This document shows, piece after piece, positions 1-6,516 of a DNA stretch of 7,529 nucleotides (position 1 is the stretch's first letter; each line of letters begins with the position of its first letter). Source of the DNA: a bacterium (lineage in GTDB: Bacteria > Desulfobacterota > GWC2-55-46 > S146-80 > JALXFI01); the NCBI GenBank assembly GCA_027069035.1, contig JALXFI010000102.1, forward strand, positions 1-7,529. The letters run 5' to 3'. A model generated the notes under the pieces. The model worked only from the letters and a program-made list of their open reading frames with translations. It made no database searches and had not been told where the DNA came from. Position numbers and translations under genes: made by a program.

Positions 1-169
1 ATAATAGGATTAAACACTGTTATAATGCAGAAAAGATTTTTAACTTGTAACTTGTTGATGGGTTTAACTTTTTTATGCGATGTCTTATTTCCTGATTTGC
101 CTGAGTATCAAGTGATTTACCTCTCTCTGTATGTTTTCCCTGTACAGTTTATAAGCAGATGGGCTATAA

Positions 170-202
170 ATGCCTATTATTTAGGCATCTTCAAATAATA
201 GG
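170..202 (-). terminator. Possible terminator hairpins after the 751-residue fusion gene
   Basis: About 30-45 bases past the stop codon two overlapping hairpins can form. One pairs ATGCCTA (170-176) with TAGGCAT (182-188) around a five-base loop. The other pairs CCTATTATTT (173-182) with AAATAATAGG (193-202) around a ten-base loop. They share bases and exclude each other. On the minus strand the first is followed only by TTTAT, a weak U-tract, so an intrinsic terminator is plausible but not strong. The remaining bases 1-169 show no gene, RNA or repeat that I can support. Confidence 0.4.
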
Positions 203-231
203 GGCACCTGTTTATGATTTATGGCAAGTAT

Positions 232-2487
232 TCAATGGGTGGCGCCCATGGTTTGATACATCTTTAGCAGAGAGATCAGCCAGCTCAGTGTGGATTCGGC
301 GCCCTGATTTGCGTTTACGCCATCAGGCTGGAGGCCGTCACTGCATCCGCCTGTCTCAAAATTATACACATTAATACCGAGGTCATTCCTCCCAATAAAC
401 CAGGCAAAACACCTCTCGGCTTCACTCAACCATATCTTGTCCCCTGTAGAGATATAGACATCTATGCAAGCATCAATAAGGTTCATTGCCTCAAGAGGCT
501 GCTGGTCGAAATTTGCCTTTGCACCATGTCTGTTATACCATCCTGAGCTGCCAATAACAGAGAGGTGTCCCTTATCCGAAGTTTGTATCTTTAGCAGCCA
601 CTTAAGGGCATCTGTCCCAATTGAAAACATCTCCGGCTCTGGAATCCATTGGCCTGCGACAATGAGTGCATGAGGCAGTTTGGCATTCGCATATGTCAGA
701 GTATCTTCAAACCAGGGCCAGTCGTTACATGCATTCTTTTTTAAAAGCAAGGAGAGTCTTCTTGCCAGAAGATTCCGAAGGTTACGGGCGTAGGAGTCCC
801 CGCCGTATTTGTCGAGATATGCGTTTAAACCCAGTATCGTAAACGCCCACGACCTTGGAGAGTTAAATATTTCGACAGTGGGAAGGGCATTGAAGAATAA
901 AAACATCGCCATATTTCTTATGCCGTCATTTGGGGCATACTTTACAGCGATGCCAAGCGACCATAGCGCCCGCCCATGGCAGTCTTCACTGCCGGCGCAT
1001 TCAAGCCACTTCCTCTCATAAGACATAAAATTTCTGAAACGGCCGTTTTCTTTATTAAAGGCATAGAGAAGAAAGGCAAGATATCTCTCTAAGAATGGCA
1101 GGATGCTCTTATCCTTGCGAAGTTTATAATACATACCGGCAACTATAAGCGCCCTTGCATTGTCATCAACGCAATACCCATGGCTTCTATCCGGAACATT
1201 GTATTTTGCATGCTGCAATATACCTGTATCATCCGTCATGTTTTTTAAGTGGGATAGGTTTATCTCAGGAAGTTCGTCGAGTTTTTTGTAACTTTCTCTG
1301 AAGGTTGATAGAGCTCTTGGAATGGATTTTCTCCGATCTTTAACCTCAACAATAAGTTTTAGATACTGCTTTGCAACCTCGCTGTGGGTCATCTTTCTTC
1401 CGAACCTGTAAGTCGCCGCCCTCATTGTCTCAAGCTGCTTATTATCGTCAAGGAGTTTAATTACCTCATCAGAGATGGCATCAGGGTCGTTAAATGGGAC
1501 AAGCCTTCCTCTGCCGTCTGAAAGCACTTCTTTGGCGTACCAGAATGGCGTGGATACAATCGCTGCGCCTGCGCCCAGAGCAAAGGCCAGAGCGCCTGAT
1601 GTAATTTGTTCCTTATTAAGATAAGGCATTACATAAACCTTTGCGGTCTGCAGATATTGCATAAGGGTATCGTTGGTGACGAAGTATTTATGGAATGCTA
1701 CATGTTTTTGAAGATCTAAGCTGTTTACTAACTGCTGAAGACCATGCCTGTATGCCTCGCCTTCATTTTCTTTAACATTTGGATGGGTCTGTCCAAGAAC
1801 TACGTAGACAACTTTCGGATGTTTTTTTACAATACGGGGCATTGCCTTGATCATATTTTCTATCCCCTTGTTTGGGCTTAAAAGCCCGAAGGTAAGGATG
1901 ACATCGTATTCGTTAAGCCCGAAGAGTCTGTTGAATACGCCGGGTTTTTCAAAACTTACATCCGGCACACCGTGCGGCACAAATTCAATCCTAATGTTCG
2001 ACAGAGCATAGATATCCTTAAGGATATCTATTGCCTTATGGCTCATTACGAGAAAACGGTCTGAGTATTTTGCTATCTTATGAATTATGTCCTTCTGCCC
2101 GGGGGTGGGTTCTTTAAGGATAGTGTGAAGGTTTGTTATTACAGGCATACGCAGGGCTTTAAGCATGTGGAGTATGTAAGAACCGTCATCCCCGCCGAAT
2201 ATTCCATATTCATGCTGAAGTACCGCAACCTCATACCGATTGGTATTGAGAAAATCTGCAGCACGGTAATAATCCGACTGCACATTAGCCCTTACCCTGA
2301 ACTTGACCCGCTTTGGATAATCGTATCCTTCCGGTATATCATCCATTGCGACAACGGCAAGGTTCTTGTCTCCGCCCAAGTTGTCGGCAAGGGCGTTGCA
2401 CAGGTCTGTTGTAAAAGTTGCAATCCCGCATTTGCGCGGCAGGTAATTGCCTATTACTGCTATCCTTGGCATCTTTTTCGGCTTCAT
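232..2487 (-). CDS. GT4-like glycosyltransferase fused to a C-terminal alpha-helical toroid (glycosidase-like) domain
   Basis: The protein has 751 residues and two parts. Residues about 7-385 form a GT-B glycosyltransferase of the GT4 type: an N-terminal Rossmann start (RIAVIGNYLPRKCGIATFT), the acceptor-side NLHT motif around H121, LSPNKG at 204-208 with K207 in the usual donor-phosphate position, and KEQITSGALAFALG near 292-305. In that last motif the first Glu of the GT4 E-x7-E pair is kept (E293) but the second position is Ala301. Residues about 395-745 are helix-rich with spaced acidic motifs: HGYCVDDNARAL (436-447), EDCHGRALWSLG (501-512), NDWPWFEDTLTYAN (588-601) and NFDQQPLEAM (659-668). 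This resembles an (alpha/alpha) toroid seen in sugar-active enzymes, but I cannot assign a family. No signal peptide or membrane segment is visible, so a cytoplasmic location is likely. The first ATG is chosen because AAGAG lies six bases upstream; M6 is an alternative. It is the last gene of the sugar cluster, with its own promoter candidate. The donor (perhaps GDP-mannose) is inferred from neighbours only. Confidence 0.85.
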   Translation of the reverse strand: MKPKKMPRIAVIGNYLPRKCGIATFTTDLCNALADNLGGDKNLAVVAMDDIPEGYDYPKRVKFRVRANVQSDYYRAADFLNTNRYEVAVLQHEYGIFGGDDGSYILHMLKALRMPVITNLHTILKEPTPGQKDIIHKIAKYSDRFLVMSHKAIDILKDIYALSNIRIEFVPHGVPDVSFEKPGVFNRLFGLNEYDVILTFGLLSPNKGIENMIKAMPRIVKKHPKVVYVVLGQTHPNVKENEGEAYRHGLQQLVNSLDLQKHVAFHKYFVTNDTLMQYLQTAKVYVMPYLNKEQITSGALAFALGAGAAIVSTPFWYAKEVLSDGRGRLVPFNDPDAISDEVIKLLDDNKQLETMRAATYRFGRKMTHSEVAKQYLKLIVEVKDRRKSIPRALSTFRESYKKLDELPEINLSHLKNMTDDTGILQHAKYNVPDRSHGYCVDDNARALIVAGMYYKLRKDKSILPFLERYLAFLLYAFNKENGRFRNFMSYERKWLECAGSEDCHGRALWSLGIAVKYAPNDGIRNMAMFLFFNALPTVEIFNSPRSWAFTILGLNAYLDKYGGDSYARNLRNLLARRLSLLLKKNACNDWPWFEDTLTYANAKLPHALIVAGQWIPEPEMFSIGTDALKWLLKIQTSDKGHLSVIGSSGWYNRHGAKANFDQQPLEAMNLIDACIDVYISTGDKIWLSEAERCFAWFIGRNDLGINVYNFETGGCSDGLQPDGVNANQGAESTLSWLISLLKMYQTMGATH

Positions 2488-2513
2488 GACAAACTCTTTT
2501 TAAGAAGGGGACA

Positions 2514-2541
2514 ATTTTATCCCGAAGATATTCCCTGTAAA
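2514..2541 (-). promoter_or_regulatory. Sigma-70-type promoter candidate before the 751-residue fusion gene
   Basis: On the minus strand TTTACA (2541-2536) is followed by a 16-base spacer and TAAAAT (2519-2514); each box differs from consensus at one base. Transcription would begin about 20 bases before the ATG at 2487, leaving room for the weak AAGAG ribosome site. It is the best promoter match in the window and sits in the 108-bp gap after the long GH130 gene. No terminator is seen upstream of it in this gap. Confidence 0.5.
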
Positions 2542-2595
2542 TACGTTTGAAATCTGATAAAAGATAAAGATGCTTTGGTTTCTTCTATGAAGTTA

Positions 2596-4080
2596 CTAAC
2601 ATGCTGCAGCAATCTTTGAGCGGCTTTTTATCCTGTCTATCAATTCCCTTGCAGACAGGCATGCTATGCCTGACGTGGTATCTGACATTGCATAGGGAAT
2701 TATTAATGTATCATTGTGGAGTATCGCCCCGCAGGTATAAACAACATTAGGCACATAACCCTCTCTTTCTTCTTTGTCAGGACTGAGTATCGGTTCGGGC
2801 AGTATGCCGATTATCCTTCTTGGCTCTTCAATATCTAGCAGCATGGCGCCTATGCAGTATTGTCTCATAGGGCCGACTCCGTGTGTCAATACTATCCATC
2901 CCTCATCTGTTTCAATTGGCGAGCCGCAGTTGCCGATCTGTGTAAATTCCCATGGGGCGGACGGCTCTCTCAGTAACTCCGCTTCATGCCAGAAATGTAT
3001 ATTATCGGAAGACATTATGTAGATACTTTCTCCGTCCTGGCGTGACAGCATCATGTATTTGCCGTTTATCTTTCTTGGAAACAGCGCCATCCCTTTATCC
3101 TTCACGGCCTTACCGTTTAATGTAATCACCTTAAATCTTAAAAAATCTTTTGTCGTCATAAGCTGCGGCAGAATCGTGTGTCCGTTATAGGCCGTGTATG
3201 TGGCATAGTATGTTACATCCCCATCATCATCAACAAAACGTACAAAACGGGCATCTTCAATGCCTTTGCTCTCATTCTCAGAAGAAGGAAAGATAACCCT
3301 TTCAGAAAGATTGCTTTCCTTTTTAAATTTCACCTCATAGTTTGAGTTGGCAATCCAGAGTATATTCTCAATCGTTTGATAAAACGCCGGATGGGTGAGC
3401 TGCTCAATCATTAACTTGTCTCTAATAGAAGTCTGCAGGTCGGCATAAGTGAAAGATTCCGGAAGATTGCTGAATATGTTATCTGAAATATTGTTTGGTT
3501 CTTCCAGTTCGGCAAGTTTAAGCCTGAAGGTGTGTCTGTCATAAACCTTGTCCGGTATTATCTTTGGAGGTTCAACAAACCGGCTCACATCTTGGAAGTC
3601 AAAGTTATTATACTTATCAATCACACCGCTTCTGAATTCCACGGACGATATGTGGCCTTCGCCGGTTGACCGGAAGCTTACAATACACCTTAAGCTTCCG
3701 TCTTCAAGGTTGGTTTGGTCAGGATGGGCTACTATCGAAGGGTTAAAGAAAGCGGCGGCCTGTATGGAGTATTCATGGGTAAAATAGGCTCCGATCAATG
3801 CCTTTCGTTCCTTGCTTACTTCAACACCTTTTGGAAGGTATCTGCGCACATTGTTGAAATGTTCGTCGAGTATCGCCCATATATTTTTATGCCTAGATGA
3901 GAAGTCTTCACTCACATGTTTCAGGATTTCTTTAACCCTTTTTTCAGGAAGGCTGAGAGTTTTTTGTATGATCTTTTCTATGCGCCCTTCGCCGTGAGGC
4001 AGATAGAATCTTGTAATAACCCTTCTATTATCCTGAATAAACTTTATCTCGCTTTTAACAAGATTAAGCTCAGTGCCCAT
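2596..4080 (-). CDS. GH130-family protein, long form (mannoside phosphorylase or hydrolase)
   Basis: The 494-residue protein carries the GH130 five-bladed propeller signature. The catalytic aspartate motif GIEDARF has D276 as the expected general acid. Further family blocks are SRQDG (346-350), LTHGVGP (398-404), LLDIEEP (414-420), GYVPNVVYTCG (441-451) and a closing IPYAMSDT (461-468). It is much longer than the neighbouring 313-residue GH130: about 110 extra N-terminal residues, partly helical, and an insertion around 168-245. GH130 phosphorylases cleave beta-mannosides with phosphate to give mannose-1-phosphate. Here R347 and H400 match two phosphate-contact positions, but the position that is Lys in the neighbour (KVGPGAPP) is Gln381 (QIGNCGSPI), so phosphorylase versus hydrolase activity is open. 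No signal peptide is seen, so it is probably cytoplasmic. The ATG has a good AGAGG ribosome site six to seven bases upstream. A 93-bp gap with a promoter candidate separates it from the upstream GH130 gene. Confidence 0.9.
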   Translation of the reverse strand: MGTELNLVKSEIKFIQDNRRVITRFYLPHGEGRIEKIIQKTLSLPEKRVKEILKHVSEDFSSRHKNIWAILDEHFNNVRRYLPKGVEVSKERKALIGAYFTHEYSIQAAAFFNPSIVAHPDQTNLEDGSLRCIVSFRSTGEGHISSVEFRSGVIDKYNNFDFQDVSRFVEPPKIIPDKVYDRHTFRLKLAELEEPNNISDNIFSNLPESFTYADLQTSIRDKLMIEQLTHPAFYQTIENILWIANSNYEVKFKKESNLSERVIFPSSENESKGIEDARFVRFVDDDGDVTYYATYTAYNGHTILPQLMTTKDFLRFKVITLNGKAVKDKGMALFPRKINGKYMMLSRQDGESIYIMSSDNIHFWHEAELLREPSAPWEFTQIGNCGSPIETDEGWIVLTHGVGPMRQYCIGAMLLDIEEPRRIIGILPEPILSPDKEEREGYVPNVVYTCGAILHNDTLIIPYAMSDTTSGIACLSARELIDRIKSRSKIAAAC

Positions 4081-4085
4081 TTTTT

Positions 4086-4090
4086 CCTCT
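4086..4090 (-). promoter_or_regulatory. Ribosome binding site of the long GH130 gene
   Basis: AGAGG on the minus strand stands five bases of A before the ATG at 4080. This is the clearest Shine-Dalgarno sequence in the window and fixes the start of the 494-residue protein, so the N-terminal extension of that protein is genuine. Confidence 0.7.
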
Positions 4091-4116
4091 TTAAAAGATA
4101 TGCTTATTTTAAGGCT

Positions 4117-4141
4117 TTTTAATAAAGTCCTTTTATTAAAA
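4117..4141 (-). other. AT-only hairpin in the leader of the long GH130 gene
   Basis: A ten-base perfect inverted repeat, TTTTAATAAA at 4117-4126 and TTTATTAAAA at 4132-4141, encloses a five-base loop. It lies just downstream of the promoter candidate at 4141-4169, so it would be in the transcript leader. With no G-C pairs it would be a weak RNA structure; it could equally be a DNA site or chance in a very AT-rich gap. Confidence 0.25.
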
Positions 4142-4169
4142 GTTTAATCATTTTACATCAAAAGGTCAA
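4141..4169 (-). promoter_or_regulatory. Sigma-70-type promoter candidate before the long GH130 gene
   Basis: In the 93-bp gap, the minus strand reads TTGACC (4169-4164), a 17-base spacer, then TAAACT (4146-4141), matching five and four of six consensus bases. It lies only a few bases past the stop of the upstream GH130 gene, so the long GH130 could be expressed both from this promoter and by read-through. No terminator is seen in the gap. Confidence 0.45.
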
Positions 4170-4173
4170 TACT

Positions 4174-5115
4174 TCACAGTGGTGGTCTTGATGAGTTAAG
4201 GCATAGATTTACGAGGTCATCCATCTTGGCGACACCCGTACACATAACTGTATCGGAACCCCCCCAGTATATCTTTACGGTGCCGTCTGGTTCAGGCACA
4301 GCGCCGCAGGTAAAGACAACGTTTGGTACGTATCCGCTTCTCTCCCACGGGTCTTCGGGCTCCAGTATCCATTCATCGGATACCCCTATAACCTGTGATG
4401 GGTCGTCTATATCAAGGAGCGCAGCGCCCAGGCGATAGACGGCGCCTGCCATTGTCTGGAATACGCCATGATATATATTGAGCCATCCCTTAGGGGTCTT
4501 GATCGGCGGGGCGCCGGGCCCTACCTTCATCTCATCCCAATGATAACCCATAGGTTTTAAAACAATCCTTGATTTGCCCCAGTGGATTAGATCGGGTGAA
4601 TATGAAATCCAGATTGACCACGGGGCGATACCCGTATGGGGACGGTCGAGACGGGCAAAACTATCGTTAAATTTTTGAGGGAAGATAACAACATTTCGAC
4701 AGTCCGGCTGGGTTATCATACCGATACGCTCTACTTTTTTAAAATCCTCTGTCCTTGCAAGACCGATCCTTACCCCATGTCTTGAATAAGCGCTGTATGT
4801 AAGAAGATAATAATCTTCAACAGGCGATATCCGTAAATCCTCTACACCGTACTCTTCATATTCGGCAAAGGCGCCTTTTTTAGCGGGGGTTAAAAAAGGT
4901 TTTTGAGCGGCTTTAAATGAAAATCCGTCTCTGCTTTCAGCCATGCCTATAATGGAACGCCCGTTTTTTAGGTGAGACCTGAAGAGCATTATATACCGGC
5001 CGTTGTGTTTTACCGCTCCTGCGTTATGGACAGTGGAAACGGGGTAAGGTATATCATCCTTTGTAAGGATGGGGTTGCCCTTATATCTTTTTATGATCGG
5101 ACTTCGGTTTTTCAC
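4174..5115 (-). CDS. GH130 beta-mannoside phosphorylase, compact form
   Basis: The 313-residue length is that of a single five-bladed GH130 propeller. Visible family marks are YKGNPIL at the N-terminus, STVHNAGAV (27-35), the catalytic GVEDLR motif with D93, ARLDRPH (154-160), KVGPGAPPIKT (197-207), NIYHGVF (213-219), LLDIDDP (233-239), GYVPNVVFTCG (261-271) and IYWGGSDT (282-289). R155, K197 and H216 occupy the places of the basic residues that bind phosphate in characterised GH130 phosphorylases, so phosphorolysis to mannose-1-phosphate is favoured over hydrolysis. The acceptor and linkage (beta-1,2 or beta-1,4) cannot be read. There is no signal peptide. The start codon is GTG: an in-frame TAA lies three codons upstream and the next Met is residue 43, inside the fold. 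It begins six bases after the glycosyltransferase stop, which indicates co-transcription and probable translational coupling. Confidence 0.9.
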   Translation of the reverse strand: MKNRSPIIKRYKGNPILTKDDIPYPVSTVHNAGAVKHNGRYIMLFRSHLKNGRSIIGMAESRDGFSFKAAQKPFLTPAKKGAFAEYEEYGVEDLRISPVEDYYLLTYSAYSRHGVRIGLARTEDFKKVERIGMITQPDCRNVVIFPQKFNDSFARLDRPHTGIAPWSIWISYSPDLIHWGKSRIVLKPMGYHWDEMKVGPGAPPIKTPKGWLNIYHGVFQTMAGAVYRLGAALLDIDDPSQVIGVSDEWILEPEDPWERSGYVPNVVFTCGAVPEPDGTVKIYWGGSDTVMCTGVAKMDDLVNLCLNSSRPPL

Positions 5116-5121
5116 TGTAGT

Positions 5122-6516
5122 TTAAACCCTTCCAAAATCATCTTCTATTCGTTCAATATCGTCCTCGCCGAAGTACTCCCCCTGCTGAATCTCAATAAAT
5201 GCCATATCTTCCGAATCTTTATTCTCTATCCTGTGAAGCGCGTGTTTTGGTATATCTATGCTTTCGCCCTGAGAGAGTTCAATAGTCCTGTCATTTATAG
5301 TAACCACTGCTCTACCATTTATTATATGCCAATGCTCGGTTCTTTGTCTGTGACGCTGGAGGCTCAGGCGTTTTCCAGGATAGACAACAATCCGCTTTAC
5401 CTTATGGTCGTCGTTGTCTGACAGTATTGTGTAGTAACCCCACGGCCTGTGGTCCTCACGTGCTTTTAAAGCGAGTACCTTTTTATACACCTTTATATAG
5501 TTATCAACCATTATATCCGCTGTAAATCTTTTTTCAACAATCTCCCTGCAGACTCTTCTGTCGATTGAGCCTATATCCTTAACGGCGTCCGCCGCCTCAC
5601 TTGCATTGTTAACCAGAAACCCTGATCTCCCATGCTCCACTATCTCCGGCATGCTGCCCTTATTGAACGCAATAACGGGTGTGCCGCATGCCATGGATTC
5701 CACCACCGAAAGGCCGAAGGGCTCTTTGAAATTTATCGGATGCAGCAAGGCATAAGCACCGCCGAGCAGTTTGTTGCGCTCCGGCGGGGCAACGCTTCCG
5801 GCATACTTGATTTGTTTGTTATCTATATGGGGTTTTACCTCTTTTTCGAAGTAATCTCTATCCTGTATGATGCCCGCCATAATAAGCTCCATTCCGGCCT
5901 TTTTAGCTATCTCGACAGCCTCTCTTGCGCCCTTGTCAGGATGTATCCTGCTGAAAAAAAGGAGATATCCTCCGCTGTCCGGATTAAATGTAAACCCATC
6001 AAGGTTTATACCGTGATAGACGGTTGATATATAATCCAATGAGTCTATTCTGTCGGCGTTGCTTATTGAGACGTAAGAAACCCTGCCGTTATACTTTTCG
6101 TAAACAGGATGTATTTTGGGGGAAGAAAAACCGTGTATGGTGGTTATTACAGGGGTTTCTGTGAGACCGGAATAGGTAAGCGGCAGATAATCAAAGTTAT
6201 TGTGGATAAGGTCGAACTCATCGGCATGTTCAAAGAGTTCTGATATATGGAGACATTCCCAGACCTTTGGTTCAATCGATTTATCTTCTTCGTAACCCCT
6301 GGCGCATACAGACTTAAGCTTTGCATCTGTAATTGAATCTGCGGTCGCAAACAGGGTTGTATCAAATCCCCGTTTTACAAGACCCTCGGTAAGAAGGGAT
6401 ACAACATTCTCCCACGGCCCGTAATGTCTTGGCGGAGTCCGCCATGCAACGGGAGAAAGCACCGCTATTTTTTTAGGGGTCAGGTCTTTAATATTAGCAT
6501 ACCCTTTACTTTTCAT
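5122..6516 (-). CDS. GT4 glycosyltransferase fused to type II phosphomannose isomerase (cupin) domain
   Basis: The 464-residue protein has two domains. Residues about 15-350 form a GT4 retaining glycosyltransferase: KIAVLSPVAWRTPPRHYGPWE at the nucleotide-fold start, TTIHGF (125-130), FFSRIHPDKG (187-196) and the E-x7-E motif EPFGLSVVE (E265 and E273) followed by SMACGTPVIAF. Residues about 354-464 match the C-terminal isomerase domain of ManC/AlgA-type enzymes: EDHRPWGYY, VKRIVVYPGKRLSLQ, TEHWHIINGRAVV, IPKHALHRIEN and the closing GEYFGEDDIERIEDDFGRV. That domain interconverts mannose-6-phosphate and fructose-6-phosphate. The guanylyltransferase domain that normally precedes it is absent. 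In the cupin metal motif the usual H-x-H reads H389-R-Q391, while E394 and H428 remain. The first eight or so codons overlap the transposase gene and codons 9-14 are the element's inverted repeat, so the native N-terminus probably began near K15. The ATG is the first possible start because TGA precedes it in frame. The ribosome site is weak. Confidence 0.9.
   Translation of the reverse strand: MKSKGYANIKDLTPKKIAVLSPVAWRTPPRHYGPWENVVSLLTEGLVKRGFDTTLFATADSITDAKLKSVCARGYEEDKSIEPKVWECLHISELFEHADEFDLIHNNFDYLPLTYSGLTETPVITTIHGFSSPKIHPVYEKYNGRVSYVSISNADRIDSLDYISTVYHGINLDGFTFNPDSGGYLLFFSRIHPDKGAREAVEIAKKAGMELIMAGIIQDRDYFEKEVKPHIDNKQIKYAGSVAPPERNKLLGGAYALLHPINFKEPFGLSVVESMACGTPVIAFNKGSMPEIVEHGRSGFLVNNASEAADAVKDIGSIDRRVCREIVEKRFTADIMVDNYIKVYKKVLALKAREDHRPWGYYTILSDNDDHKVKRIVVYPGKRLSLQRHRQRTEHWHIINGRAVVTINDRTIELSQGESIDIPKHALHRIENKDSEDMAFIEIQQGEYFGEDDIERIEDDFGRV
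5127..5133 (-). promoter_or_regulatory. Ribosome binding site supporting the GTG start of the compact GH130 gene
   Basis: GGAAGGG on the minus strand lies in the last codons of the glycosyltransferase fusion and 11 bases before the GTG at 5115. The spacing is slightly long but usable. With the in-frame TAA upstream and no early ATG, this supports GTG as the start. Confidence 0.5.
6477..6492 (+). repeat. Left inverted repeat of the RAYT element
   Basis: GGGTCAGGTCTTTAAT on the plus strand is an exact inverse match to 7376-7391. It is followed inward by the short palindrome TAATATTA (6489-6496). Read on the minus strand, the repeat encodes residues 9-14 (IKDLTP) of the glycosyltransferase fusion protein, so it is both a transposon end and coding sequence. 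Confidence 0.8.

Noticed and set aside
159..374. Short plus-strand open frame at the left edge
   Set aside because: It overlaps the end of the fusion gene and the hairpin region, and has no family features.
2080..2550. 156-codon open frame on the plus strand
   Set aside because: It lies antisense to the strongly supported GT4 fusion gene, has no recognisable domain and no clear ribosome site; it is a shadow of the real coding strand.
2488..2595. Terminator between the long GH130 gene and the fusion gene
   Set aside because: Only a four-base GGGA/TCCC stem without a U-tract can be drawn, which is too weak to support.
4972..5421. 149-codon open frame on the plus strand
   Set aside because: It runs antisense across the junction of two well-conserved genes (GH130 and the PMI domain), and its translation matches no known family.
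5632..6027. 131-codon open frame on the plus strand
   Set aside because: It is antisense to the conserved donor-binding part of the GT4 domain and shows no protein-like motif.
6147..6365. 72-codon minus-strand open frame within the glycosyltransferase gene
   Set aside because: It is an alternate frame inside a conserved domain without any motif.
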